In this document: one piece after another, positions 46,506 to 59,703 of the stretch
Layout: each line of letters opens with the position of its first letter
Position numbering within the stretch: the first letter of the stretch is position 1
Source of the DNA: Hirsutella rhossiliensis
Lineage: Eukaryota; Ascomycota; Sordariomycetes; Hypocreales; Ophiocordycipitaceae
Length of the DNA: 64,000 nt
Assembly (NCBI RefSeq): GCF_020360975.1
Contig: NW_025408668.1
Location: 1-64,000, forward strand
Reading direction: 5' to 3'
Notes under the pieces: generated by a model
What the model saw: the letters and a program-made list of their open reading frames with translations, nothing else
Told to the model about the DNA's origin: nothing
The model's database searches: none
Translations under genes and position numbers: made by a program

Positions 46506-49500
46506 GTATAAGCTATTAACTAATAGATTTAATAGATATCTCCTTAGAAAGGGTGCTGCTTCCTTAAGGGAGTACCCCGCTACCCCTTAGGCGGATAGGA
46601 AGTATTATAGCTATCCTAAAAGCGATTAGAAGCGTAACGGCTAGCGAGAAAAATAAGGTTCTCGCTATACTAAGGGAGCCGTCTATAAGACTAGCGTTAA
46701 CCCCTATAACCTTAGTAATACCGGTTATAGCGGCGGTACTATTAATATAAAAGCCGCTTCCTTAGCTAACTTAAGATAGTAAGCCTAAGTCCTTTTACTT
46801 CTTCCTTAGCCGACTATAGATAAAGTTTATAATAGATAAGAAATAAGGCCTAAACGGCTATTATAATATAGCGTAGTATTTACTCCTTTATACGCTACTA
46901 AAGCCTTAAATATAGCGGATCTTTAGATTCTAAGATAAAGGCGGCCTTAAAGGTAAACGCGACCTATAAGACTTCTTCTAATACCTTATATATATATTCG
47001 GCAACGTATAGGAGTAAGAGAAGGCATAGGATAGGCTATAGACCCTTAAGTAAAGGGATAGGTAGACCTTTAGCGAATTCCTCCTTAACTTTAAAGAGAC
47101 GCTCTTATAAGTAGCGGGAACTATAGTATAGGAGGATAGCGCGAAGCTTATATAGTTATAGAACTTAATTATACTAGCCCTATAAGAGCTACTTATCCTT
47201 ATAATTATACCTACTAACTATAGCGAGTATATAAGCCGGTTAATAAAGGTAGTATAGGGCTATAAGTAGATGCCGCGTTTTTAAAAGCTTTATAAGTATA
47301 CGCTATATAGCGGTAACGGGATTACCGCCCCTTTATAAGAGGAATAGCTAACTATCGATACTAATAGAGATACCTTAATATTAGCTACCTATATAGACCG
47401 AGCTAAACGCGGTAGGAAGTCGTTATTAAATATCCCTTATATTATCCCGCTCTTTAAGTAGTAGGTAAAGTAGGTAACGAGCGAGGAAATTAAGAAAAAG
47501 AAGGCTAACGGCCGCTACTTATATTACGGCGCGTCTATATACTTTATATTAAAATGCCCCTTTCTTTTAGCTAAGCGGCCTATAGTAGTTTAAGTAGCGA
47601 AGATAGAACCGCTCCTTACCTTAGATAATAAAGAGGACTCTGCTCCCTTAAGCCTAGAAGAAAAAGAGTAGCTTTAAAGTAAAAACGGGCTCTAGAGCCT
47701 TAATTACTAATACTAATAAAGGAGAAAGAAGAATTATCCGCCTATATAAAAGAAGAGCTTACTTTAATATAGGTTATAGTTAATAACTCTTTACCTATCG
47801 CCGCCCTTATAAATAAGGGCTACTAGTACTATACTATAGTTAATAAGGCGCTTATATAAAAGATATAAGTACTAGTAGAAAAGATCGCCCTAAGGTAAGT
47901 AAAGGGCGCCTTAAGCGCGATAGAGGGTATAGTAATTAAGGGTATTATATAGCTAGCTATAAAGGTCGACGGTTACTATAAGCTTATTATAGCTTATATA
48001 AACCTTTAACTAAAGTTTCCCTTAATCTTTAAGAAACCCTAGTTATTATATATAAAGTTATACTTAGTTTTATACTAAAAGAAGCTATAGTTTAGGCCTA
48101 TATAATAGTAGGTCTACTATAATAATAGTTCTATAAGTATAGGACTAAGCGTATAAGCTTTATACTTAGTATAAGAAGTCCTTACCTCTATCTTTATAAG
48201 AACTATATAACGGTTAAAGTAGGAGGAAGGCTAGGCAGCGGCTAATATAGCGGTCTATAAAGTTAGCCTAGCGGATATTAATAAGGCCCTCTAAGTAAAG
48301 AAGCTAAAGTCGCCCTCTAAGCTACGCTAGTAGATACTAGAGCGCTTTTACGACCTCCTACCGCTATTTAAGTCCTAGGAAGCGGATAAGCTTAACTTAT
48401 ATAAGCTAGAGGTAGACTATAAGATCGTACTCTATATTAATACGAAGGGGTAGGAACTACCTATACCGTTTAGACCGCTATATAATATATTATATATAGA
48501 GCTACTAGTATTAAAGAAGACGCTAAGGGACCTCCTAGATAAGGGTTTTATTTAAGTAAGTAGCTTTAAAGTAAGAGCACTAGTCTTATTTATATATAAA
48601 CTAAGGGGCGGGATATAGTTTTATTATAACTATAAGGCTCTAAATATAATTATAAAGCTAGACCGCTACCCCTTACCTTTAATCTTAGATACGCTCTATA
48701 ACCTTTTAAAGGTAAAGTAGTTTATAAAGCTAGATATAAAATAAGCGTTCTATAAGGTATAGATCTTAAAGGGTAATAAGTAAAAGATAGCGTTCTATAT
48801 ATACTATAGCTTATTTAAGTAGCTTATAACGCCCTTTAGCCTCTTAAGAGCGCCCGCTACCTTCTAGTATTATATTAATAATATACTTTAAGACTTCCTT
48901 AATAAGTTTGCTTTTATATATATAGATAATATCCTTATCTATATAAGCAGCTCTTATAAGGACTATATATAGAAAGTATAAAGGGTCTTAAAGCGCCTTT
49001 AACTTTATAGGCTCTACCTTAACTTAGATAAGTACGAATTTAAGGTTAAAAGGGTTAAGTACCTAAGCTTTATTATCTATATAGGTATAGGTATATAAGC
49101 GGATCCTATAAAGATCTAAGCGATTTAAGACTAAGCTACCCTAACTATATAGATAGGTATATAGAGCTTTCTTAGGTTTACGAACTATTATAGGATATTT
49201 ATTAAGGGCTTCTCCTATATTATAATACCCTTAAACGAGATTACTAGGAAGTAGACTGCTTTTTACTTAGGGCCTATATAGGAAAGAGCGTTTTATACGC
49301 TTAAGGACCTATTCTCTTAAGCCTTAGTACTACTTTAGTAGGACTTTAACCGGTCTACGTTAGTTAAAGTAGACTATAGCGGCTAGGTACTTAAAGGAAC
49401 GCTCTCTTAAAAAGTAGATAAGTAAAAGTAATTAGTAGCGTTTTACCCTTATAAGCTAACCTTAGTAGAGCGGAATTACGCTATTTATAATAAAAAGATA

Positions 49501-52470
49501 CTAGTAATTATTAGCTACCTTAAGTAATAATAAGTAGAGCTTTAAAGCTATAAGAGCTTTAAGGTTCTTATAGACTATAGGAACCTTAAGTACTTTATAA
49601 CTCGCTAGTACCTCTTAAAGTAGTAAGCCCGCTAAGCGGAGTATCTCTTATACTTTAACTTCTTAATTAAGTACTACCTTAAGTAAGACTCCGCGGTCTT
49701 AGATATACTTTCTTAGAGAGATTAAGACCGGCCGATAAGAGCGGATATTAAGGCCTAGGATCTATAGCTTATCTTATAAGAAGTACTATAGACTTATATA
49801 AGAGCTTCCTTAGTAAAGGAAGGCGTAGTACTAGCGAATAAGCTTCCCTTTATACCCTTACCTTAGTTTAGTAAGGAGGGATAAACCGGCCTAAGGGTAT
49901 ACGCGGCGAGAGTATTCTAAGATAAGGCCCTTTAACGCTTATAGGATAGGATAGCGGCTCTAGACCGTACCTATAAGGGCGTACGCCGCGCCGTTAAGTC
50001 TAGCGCTCGACGCTTAGATCTAAAGCTAAAGCTAAAGGTATAAGTAGCCGACTACTATATCGACCTATAGGGGCATCTACGCTAATAGGGGAGACTATAA
50101 GTACCGGGCGTACTATATACTATAAAAGCTAAGGAGAAAGAGGGACTACTAGAGCTAGATAAATAAAACGAGCTCTAAGGGAGGCTAGTCTAACTTATCT
50201 ATAACTCTAGTATTATAGGTTACCTAGGTAGATAGAGCATAGTAGTAGGCCTTATAAAGGACTTTTATTAGCTCCTCCTATAGTACTACGTTCGTTGCTT
50301 CCTTTATAACTACGATATTTATAGCTATATAAAGATCTAGAAGGCGTAGCTTAAAGGGCTACTAAAGTAGCTCTTAGTACTAGACCGGTTCTATATATAT
50401 ATATAGATAGACTTTATAATAGACCTCCTACTTATAGAGGGCGGTAACTACTATATATAGGTAATTAAGGACTAACCTAGTAAATTAATAGTACTAAAGC
50501 TAATACTATTTATAGATATAAAAGCTTATATAGAGCGCTTTATTTAATACTAAGCCCGCTTATATAGCTAGCCGGCCTTTATTATAAGTAATAAAGGGTC
50601 GAACTAAACTAGCTGCTTTTAATAGTACTTATACTAGCTACTTTAAATTATATAGCTACTTAATATAGCTTATTACTTATAGACTAATAAGGGACCTAAG
50701 AAGGTTAACTAAGAAGCGTAAGCGTACTTATAAGTAGTTATAGCTTATAATTAAGTAGACTAAAACCGCTAGCTCCCTGCTACTTGGCTCGCGCTAAATA
50801 GTAGACTATAAACCTCTATTAAGATAGCCCCCTTCTTTATAATATATAGCTTTAAGCCGCCCTCTTTAATCCTATTTACCGCGGACGTAGTAGTAAAGTA
50901 GTATAGTAATACGTTACTAAAGAGCCATGCTTCTATATTTATATAAAAGCTAGAAGAAACTATAAAATACTATTAATCCGCGATAGCTACTATAGTATAA
51001 GATTAAGAGCGGCATACTAATAAGACTAGGGCGCTAGCGGATAGGTTTATAGTAAGAGATAAAGTATAGCTCGACCTCTATAACTATAAGTTAGCGCGAT
51101 TAAAGAAAAAGCTAAACTAGCTATATATAAAGTTTATAGTATAAAGGGTCGTTAGCCTATAAGTAGTTAAGCTCGATAGTCTCTTAATAGGGGTCTATAA
51201 TAAGGTTAACGTTAACCTTTTTTACTAAGCCTCCTTTAACCCGCTACTTAAATAAGAAGTAGCGGACGCTTAACCGCTTATATTTAAGGTAAAGGGGAAC
51301 GATAAATTTAAGGTTAAAGAGATATAGGCTATATATTAAAAGAAGGTAGGCTAAGGGAGACGCTAGGAGGTTCTCGTTAAGTAGCGCGGGTACCTCGACC
51401 CTATATAAGAACCTATATATAGGTTTATAAGAGCTATAGCCCTCGATAAGTTTAAGGCCCTATATAAACTAATAGATAAGAATAATAGACTAATAAACTA
51501 CTAATAGCGGCTTAAGCTAAGACTATAAAGTAAGTAAAGTAAAGGGGGTAGCTATAGTAATATAGGTAATATAAGTATAATAGTATAAGTAAAGATAAAA
51601 ATAGCGTTTATTATAAGGTAGAGCCCTTAAACTACTTAGGCTTATTCCTTATTATTATTATTACCCTTATTATTATTATCTTTATTATCGTTATCCTTAT
51701 TAGCCTCCTCCTTCTTATTAGCGGTAGTAGCGGTCTCTAAGGCGCTAAGGCGGCCCTTTAAGCCTATAAGCTAGTTAGCGGCGGCGGCGGCTCTAAGGGT
51801 AAAGGGGTAGTAGCTAGCGGCGGTAGTAAGGGTAGCGGCGGCGGAGGCGGGTATAGCTAAGGGGACCGCCGATAAGGCGATAGAGGCGGTATCCCTAGCG
51901 CCGGGTATATTAAAGGCGGAAGTAAGGGAGCGGAGGAGTAAGGACCTACTTAAGTATAAGGCCCTATTCCTTAAGAGCGCGGAGGTTATAATAAGCGGCG
52001 GCGGCGGCGGTAAGGCGCTTCTTAGTAGCCCCCTACGCCTACCTATATAAGCTAGCCTTCTAAGCTAACGCTATAGCGAGTAGGATAGGAGGCGCTACCT
52101 TATAAGCGCGGCTAGCGCGCGCGTACTAGTAGTAGCTACCGCAATAGCGGCGCCCGGCCTAGTCGGAGTAGTCGAGCTCCTACGACGTATAACGTATATA
52201 GGGGGCTAAGTAAGCGGCGCCGGCCTATACTTAGCGCTTATACTATAGTAGGTTAGCGGATAATATCTATTATACTTACCTAACTATAGACTTATAGGGG
52301 TAGCGGAGATAAAGGTAGGGGCTAAGGGGCCGGGTATTATAGGTAGCGGCGGGGATAGCGTTATTACCTTAAGGGGCGACGTAAGGGCGAATAGTATAGT
52401 AAAGGCGGCGGCGGCAGCGGTAGGAGCGGTAGTAGTAGCGCGGGTAGGAGCGGCGGTAGCGGTAGAGTCG

Positions 52471-52683
52471 TTGTCGGCCGCGGCTAGTATAACGTCGATA
52501 AATAACTCTATACGCTTTAAAAAGGAGGAGGTAAGAGAGGGAGAGGTAGATATATCTATCGCGGAAGTTAGTATAATAAAATATAGCCTCCTACTTAATA
52601 GGGCGCGGAACTTATTAATTAAAGTTATTATTATTATTAGGGCTATTATTACTACTATTATTACTACTATAAGTATATATTAA
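52471..52683 (+). other. Conserved frame in the gypsy-1 tail, function unknown
   Basis: A 70-codon frame in the post-integrase part of gypsy-1. The matching position in the fragment at about 28350-28480 keeps the same frame and similar text (EVREGKVNIFIAEVN against EVREGEVDISIAEVS). It may be the end of the polyprotein or a small extra frame. It is not an independent gene, and its openness may be luck in a GC-richer stretch. Confidence 0.35.
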
Positions 52684-53118
52684 TAAAGCGGCCTATATAG
52701 CTAGAAATAGACTAATACCTTAAGTAGAGTAGAACTTACTTATTAATACTACTATTATAGTTAAAGAAAGGAGAGAAAGAAAGGAAAGGGGAAAGGGGGG
52801 ATACCGCCTTATATACCCCTTAGTAGAAGATACTACCTAAGGTAAAGGGAATAGGTAACCTAAGGTTTATATAGGTTTAGACCGGCCGCCGGCTACCTAA
52901 GGGCGTATATAATAGGTTACGCCCTTATTTAAATAGCTAGCCGGCTAATAAGTATAGAGCTAGGTTCTAGCTACTTAGGCTAATAAGCGCGGGGATAATA
53001 AGGCTAGTAGGGCTAGCTCGATTAATAGGAAAGGGTAGGGAAGAGCTAGTAGTATAGGCCTAATTATATAGGAGCCGTTAATAGGGCAGCCCTATACTAC
53101 GCTTAAGGGAGGGTATTA

Positions 53119-53304
53119 TATAAGAGTCTTTAACTATTATAGGTAATAAGCTTAGGCTATAGCTTAAGCTATATAGTTATATATAAAGGGCTAGATCCTA
53201 CTTATATAAGGGCGGGCTAGCTATATATAAAAGAGCTTTATATAGCTTATTAATATTATCCTATAAATAGCACTTATATATATACCTTTACTTACTTTAT
53301 AATA
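53119..53304 (+). repeat. Gypsy-1 3' LTR (186 bp)
   Basis: Same length as the 5' LTR, preceded by the purine tract AAGGGAGGG (about 53105-53113). It differs from the 5' LTR mainly by C-to-T and G-to-A changes. Confidence 0.93.
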
Positions 53305-56300
53305 ATAATTAAGGATATATAATAATTAATCCTTAGCTATACTTACTACTTATATAAGAATTAAATCTCTTTACCCTACCTATCTAACCCCTTACTTTTA
53401 ATTTTACCTTTATATATTTTTATATACTTCTTATATCTCTCTTTATAAGAGTTATAAGCTTAGGAGGAATAGAATTCCTATACCTTCCGGCTACTATAAA
53501 AGGCACCTTTCTTATATCCCTTATAGCTCCCTTTTACCCTTCTTACTAGAAAAGCCGATTTTTAACTAACTTTTCTACCCCCTCTCCCTATAATAATATT
53601 AAAAGGAATACCTTTATAGGACGAAGCTACTAACTACTACTTATATAGTAATAACGGAATCTATTAGTACTATAAAGCTAATCTCTCTTTAAGAGGAAGA
53701 GACTCCTAGGTAGTAGCTTTTAAAGCTCGAAACCTTAATAGCTCCCTTAAGGGGCTATATAACTAACTATATTAAGAAGACCTATATAACCTACCTAAGA
53801 GCCTTTTCTACTAAGAACCTACTAGCTTCTTTATAGCTAGCTAAGTAAGAAGAAATCCTTAAGGAAGCTAACTAATACTTCCTTATAGAAGCTCTATCTA
53901 GCTAGTAACTATAAGATATATCTCTACTAATAAAGCCTATTAGTAATAGTTACTTAACTATCTTTTAAGAGGCTAGCTAGGAACTAAATAAAGAGGCTAC
54001 TAGAGTATAATAGTAAGTAGTCTTATTCCTTTATAGCTAGCACTTAACCTAAACGGCTCGACCTACTGCCCCTATAGCTGCTATAGCCCCTATTACTACG
54101 GCCCCTACTACTACTACTACTACTACGGCTATTGCTCCTATAGCTCCTCCTCCTTCGAGAGTATTAATACTATCTTTAACGGCTGCCCTAGGCCCGGCTC
54201 CGGCTACGTATCTTATTCTAGGTCCGGCCCCGGTCCCGTTAGTTAGACCGGCCCGACTAGTCCCTTAATAGACCTTTTAGTCCGCTAGTCGAAAAATTAA
54301 GGAACTAGTCGAAATCGAACCTCGTTAAAATTAGTAATAAGGGGTAAAAAGGGGGGGTTTTTAAGTAGACCTTTTAAAAAGGAACGACGATTCCTTAAAG
54401 AGATAACGTATAAGGAGGAATCGACCTACTTACTAAGTATATAAAAAGCCCTATCGGCTAGAAGACTACTAGTAGGTCTTCGAGGAAAACCGACCTAAAG
54501 GAATTAACTCTTTAAAGAGACTATAAGAAATAGTATAATAGTCTCTTAAGGACGACCCCTTATTATAAAAGAAGATAGATAAGATTCGGGTTACTAAGAA
54601 ATAGTAACTAACGCCGCTACTATAAATTCGAGGAAATTTCGTTAGTATAGTAAATCCGGTATTCGTCTTCCCTATAGATTAGTAAGACTACCTATTAGGA
54701 CCCTCCGATTATCCCCTATAAAAATCAGCTATCCTTAACTTTAGTACTTCCCTCGATATCTATAATATACTCTTATAATTCCGGTCCTTTAAGAAGGTAT
54801 AAAGGGAATATCTTATTACTAAGGAGTTAACCGTATAGATAGAGGGATATAGAAGGGTGAATTTTACGATATAATTACCTAATAGGTCTATATAAATTCT
54901 TCGACGAAAAAGGATAGCTTTTTACCCTCGATTTTTAATAAGCCTAATTTCCTTCCGCCTTCTTTAAAAGGAAGGAATCTTCTAGGATACGACGTCTAAG
55001 CCTACGAGGCTAGTCTAGAAGAATTAGACTATTAGGCTTATCGAGGAAAAATTCGGTTAATTTATTCTTAAATTCTAACCTATTTATAGGAAGGAACTAC
55101 TTAAGAAGTTAGCTTTCCTTACTAAGAGGAATAGGTCTACTATAAAGGACCCTCTTCTAGCAGCCTAAGGAGACGGTATTCTTTAGTATATATAACTTAG
55201 TTACCTAGGCCCCCTAGCTTTATATAAGCTAGGCTAATAATAGGGCGTACGAATAAGGAGCCTAAAGACCGTTAAATATAAATACTATAGCTAAGGAAAG
55301 ACTAGGAGACGAATTTCTAGACGAACCCCTTTACGGCCGGACTAGCCGTATAAGGAAATTTAGGTCGATTAAACTAACGTCTCTATAAATTAAGAAAGCT
55401 TTATTAAGGTAATGTTTTTTATAAACGCTTTTTTAGGGATGGTTTTCCCTTATTTCTTACGGACCTACCTAAGTAAGTATAACTAGTTTACCCTCTAAGA
55501 CTTCGTTAACTAGATAAAATCCTACTTCGGCTACGAGGTAAAGAAGATACGGTCTAATAGGGAGCTATTTATAAAGGATATCTTAAATTAGCTTCGAAAA
55601 GGTAGTATTTTACCCCTCCTATTAGCACCGAATACCTAGGCTTAGAATAGAGGGGTAGAAAGATTAAGGGGTGCTATAATAAAAAGGGCCCGTATAATAA
55701 GACTTACTATAAGGCTTCTATATAACTTTTAGAGGGAAGTTATTAAGACCGCCTATTACTTTTAGAACCGGACCCTTAGGGACCTTAAGGACCCTAGGGA
55801 ACTAAACTAAGGAATAGACTAGAAATCCCCCCTTAAGCTCTTTACGAAAAAGAGGGCCTCGCTAGCCTACCTTCGTGCCTATAGCTATAAGGCATACGTA
55901 ATAACTACCGATATATAGCTAAAAAGGAAGAAAAAAAGAAAGCTTAATCCTAGAGCCTTTATTAGTTACCTTATTAGTTATAATTCTATAAATATCTTTT
56001 AGATTTAGATTCCTCTTTTATAAAAGGTTATTTCGATTAGGGATATAATTTTCGATAAATCTAGCTTCTTTAATAGAAAGAGGGATTAATAGCCCCTCTT
56101 ACTCTTATAACGTTAGCTAATTTAAAGGATTTAAATCCCCCCTTCCTAATAGTCTTAAGAAGAGGTCTTAGATAAGGAAATAAAAGAAGAAACTAACGTC
56201 GAAGTAGTCAAGGATAAAGCCGACTTTAAAGGAGAAGAGGAAGCTACTAGATTAGATAATCTAGACGAAGAAGGAGACTATAGGAAAGCGGTAGAGCTAG

Positions 56301-56838
56301 AATACGCCTACCTTCCTACGCCTCCTCTTACGGAATAAGAAGAAGATCTAAAAGCAGCTTTTTCGGTTAGTCTTCCCTTCTCGACCCCTAAGGGGGTAGG
56401 AAAGGCACCTCTCTTAAAGGATTACCCGGCTGCCTTTTTATCCCTGCTTTAAGAAGTAAAGGAAGGTATAGGGCCCGATATAAAAGAAGACTAACCTCTC
56501 CCCTATTTCGATTGTTTTTCCGACTTCTATCTAATACCTATAAAAGACGGTTCCTATAGAGTATTTATAGTAGGCCGGCTCTTTAAGCTATAACTATTAG
56601 TAAGGAAGGTATATAAAAGAGACCTCCTAGACCTACTAGCGAACTAAAAGCAGCTAGAAAAACACTCCTTTAGAGACTAGTTTTTCTAGGCCTAGAAAGA
56701 CTACCTAGCCTTATATAAAGAGATAGGGTCTTTTAAAGAGGTCCTAAAGGAAAAAGTAAGAGGAAAATAGGTCCTTAGCTATAAGTAGGTCTTTATCTAT
56801 AAGACTAATAAATATAGCTTCCTTTAAAAGTATAAAGC

Positions 56839-57516
56839 TATAAGAATATACCCTTATATTCCTATTTTACTATTATAAAGAAATAATAGGCATAGGGAGG
56901 CTTTATAGAATAAGCTAGTAAAAAGAGGCTCTATAATACAGTCTAAGGGAATAACCCTTAAAAGACAAAGACCTCTACTAGATATCTATACCTTCCTCTA
57001 GGGAAAGCGGGTTAGGATAAGCCTATCCTTATAAACAAAAATATATATAAAATGCATAAGTTAATTACGAGCAGAACGAATACCCTATTGCCTATTTTAG
57101 TCTAGCGGTTCCGAAGATATCCGCGATACGAGAATAGGTAGGGCATAGAACATTCTAGTTAAATCCACTACTTATACTAGAACCTATAGTCTTACGTTAA
57201 CCATCACGCCACAATCAGACCAACTACTAAGTTAGAAAGATATACTATAGATAGAGCTTTTTAAGTACTATAGAATGTGCTAGAAAGCTAACTAATTGGT
57301 CTACTAGTAGGCGAGCAATCGTCTATAAAAGACGAAGGATTTCCCTAGGAGTAGTAGATAGAATAAGTAAGTTCGCAAGTATCTTTTGCAACGCTATTCT
57401 TTTAATATATTATTCGGCTCCTTATATGCTCGTTATAAATTCCGGATAAAATCCTACCCTATACGCTTACGTTATTAATTACCCGATTCTACGCTTATTG
57501 CTTATACCTTCTTATA
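56839..57516. mobile_element. Lightly mutated solo LTR inserted in copia-1 pol (AAAGC duplication)
   Basis: 678 bp present here and absent from the same site in the other copia-1 copy (about 37877). Flanked by 5-bp repeats AAAGC (56834-56838, 57517-57521), with inverted ends TATAAGAA...TTCTTATA, from a TG...CA ancestor. CA and TG are common inside it (for example CCATCACGCCACAATC), unlike the surrounding element. No other copy is in the window, so its family is unknown; the strand cannot be set. Confidence 0.82.
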
Positions 57517-59229
57517 AAAGCCTAGCTAGTTATCTATAGGAATTAATAGGAAAAAGGGGATCTACCTACTAAGGCAACTACCTTAGTAGGGATGTCCTTT
57601 CGGACCCTTATAGCTATAGTAGTAGAATTCGACCTCGAGCTTAAATAGATAGATATAGTTAACGCCTTTATTAACTACCTACTTAAGGAAGAAGAAGAAG
57701 TTATCTATATATGCCTTCTACTAAGCTTTTAATAACTAGGAAAGGTTTTATAGCTTAGGAAAGCTCTATATAGACTACGAAGATTACCCCTTCTTTAGTA
57801 ATAGTATTTACTAGGTTCCCTTAAAGCCCTAGGCTTTAAGAAAGTCCCTTAAGAACCGAGTATAATATAGAAGGGTAAAATTATAGTCTTCTTTTACGTC
57901 GATAATATTATCTAGGTCTACCTAAAAGAGAAAGAGGCTACTACTAAGGAGGCTATACGAGGCCTATAATAAAGGTATAAGATAACTAGGCTAAGGGAGC
58001 TAAAGTAGTTCTTAGGGATATAAATCCTTTAAAATAGGTCCTAACGGACTATCTAGCTTACCTAGGACGCCTATATTAATAAGGTCGCTTATAAATTCCT
58101 CCCTAAATCCCTCGATAAGAAGCTTCCCTCTACGCTTATATTAGATAAAGAGCTTTTGCCTAATCCGTCCTTTTAAGCTAGGGAGTAAGAGAAACACTAA
58201 TATTAATAGAAGGTAGGCTCCTTGCTTTTTTTTAGCTATTTCTATTAGACCGGATATCTCTTTTATAGTCTCCCGGCTAGCTAGGTATAACTAGAATCCT
58301 AGCCCTAGGCACTAAAAAGTAGTAGACCGAGCTATCCTTTATCTTTATTTAACGAGATTATATAGTCTACGCCTAGGAGGGTAGGGAAGGAAACTAGTTA
58401 CCGAAATCTTCCTTTATTTAAGCGATTCGTCCTTTATAGATAATTCCTTAGATAGAAAGAGCTTATAGGGGTATATTATATCCCTTTTTAGAGGAACTAT
58501 TACTTAGAGAGCTTCGAAGCAAGCTACCGTTATAACTTTTAGTATAGAGGTAGAGCTACTAGCTCTTTTAAAAGCGTTAAAAGAAGCGATTTTCCTTAGC
58601 TAGCTACTAATATCGTTATAACTATAAATTCTAACCCTATTAGCTATAGAATATAATAATATATAGACTATATAAATTCTTATAGAAAATAGTAAGTTAT
58701 CGACCTAGCTATAGTATATTAATATCTACTAGTATTAGTTACGCTAAGAGGTCTAAAAGGGACTTATTTCTATCCGTTAGGTTCTAATAGTATTAATAAA
58801 AGCTAACGGTCTTATAAAGCCCTTACTAAAGTAGAAGCTAGCTGTCTTTTTATAGTAAATTAGGCTAGAAGACGTTTAAGAGAAGCTATCCTTAGAGGCC
58901 CGCCTTAAGAGTCTACGAGAGGAGCTAATAGTATATACGAGAAGGTAATATCTATAGTAAAAGAAAAGGAAGAGGTTTTTCCCTTTAAAGGGCCCCCTAT
59001 TTAATTAGGGTTTTCCCTTTAAAGAAGGCCCCTTATCTTATAGGACTTTTACCTCTTTAGGCCCCTATTCCTTAAGTAGGTCTAAAAGAGCCTAGGGACC
59101 TAAAAGGGCCCTTGCTTTCCTTAAGTAAAGGGAGAAGTATAAAGCTAAGAACCTCCTCTATACGCTTACTAGCCCGAAGCTATATTAGCTATGCCCTTAC
59201 TATAAGGGCAACCTATAGCTAAGGGGGTA

Positions 59230-59703
59230 TATCGCGAAGTATAGCTTAATTTCGTAGTTCTTAGAGATATCCCTTAGTAAGAGGGACTAAGGAAGCTAAA
59301 AACACCTAGTATAAAAGAAGGAAGAAGGAGCTAAAAAGAGGTATAGAAAGGAGGGTAAGGGTATAAGGGGAAGTAGAAGTAGCGATAGCTTCCTATAGAG
59401 GTAGCGAGAGATAAGACGGATATACCGGCAACGGCTAAAAAACTAGTAAAAAGCTTAGTAGTTAAAAGGATATTAGTAGCTTCTTTAAGTAGGATCTTCT
59501 TTATTAATTAAGATACTAGATAGGTATAAAGAGGGGCGTTAGATAAAGGAAAGAAGGATAATTAAGGATATATAATAATCAATCCCTTATTATACTTACT
59601 ACCTACGTAAGAATTAAATCTCTCTACCCTACCTATCTAACCCCTTACTTTTAATTTTACCTTAATATATTTTTATATACTTCTTATATCTCTCTTTATA
59701 AGA
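59230..59703 (+). repeat. Copia-1 3' LTR (474 bp)
   Basis: Starts TATCGCGAAG and ends CTTTATAAGA. Same length as the reassembled 5' LTR. Confidence 0.93.

Larger units (their letters stand above)
46320..53304 (+). mobile_element. Gypsy-1: complete Ty3/gypsy chromovirus nested in a copia-1 LTR
   Basis: 6,985 bp with 186-bp LTRs and a perfect ATAAT duplication (46315-46319, 53305-53309). Gag ends in a CX2CX4HX4C knuckle at 47516-47557, where only the last Cys survives and the others read Tyr. RT at about 48400-49000 carries FGLFEW-like and TPF-LL-APATF-like blocks and a YIDN box (48919-48930). RNase H is at about 49360-49740 (ERNYAIYNKK), integrase at about 50200-50900, chromodomain at about 51340-51420. 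A 1.7-kb GC-richer tail full of GGC/GGT triplets follows, then a purine tract and the 3' LTR. RT before integrase confirms Ty3/gypsy. Confidence 0.94.
45987..59703 (+). mobile_element. Copia-1: complete element, split by gypsy-1 and a solo LTR
   Basis: Target duplication ATAGT at 45982-45986 and 59704-59708. The 5' LTR (474 bp) is 45987-46319 plus 53310-53450; the 3' LTR (474 bp) is 59230-59703. Between them: primer-binding site at 53451; gag; an Ala/Thr/Pro-rich part with ACT/CTA triplets at about 54060-54260; integrase ending near 55720 with NGGVERLRG; reverse transcriptase at about 57590-57940 with IDIVNAFINY and the YVDN box (57895-57906); RNase H; then a purine tract CTAAGGGGG before the 3' LTR. 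Integrase before RT defines Ty1/copia. Without its two passengers it is about 6 kb. Not translatable. Confidence 0.94.

Noticed and set aside
46320..53304. Possibility that gypsy-1 is an active element
   Set aside because: Stops in gag, RT, RNase H and integrase, YIDN in place of YIDD, and a knuckle with one remaining Cys rule out function.
54060..54260. Triplet repeats considered as a microsatellite locus or a separate gene
   Set aside because: Matching positions in other copia-1 copies (15200-15390, 27040-27200) show the same low-complexity part of gag.
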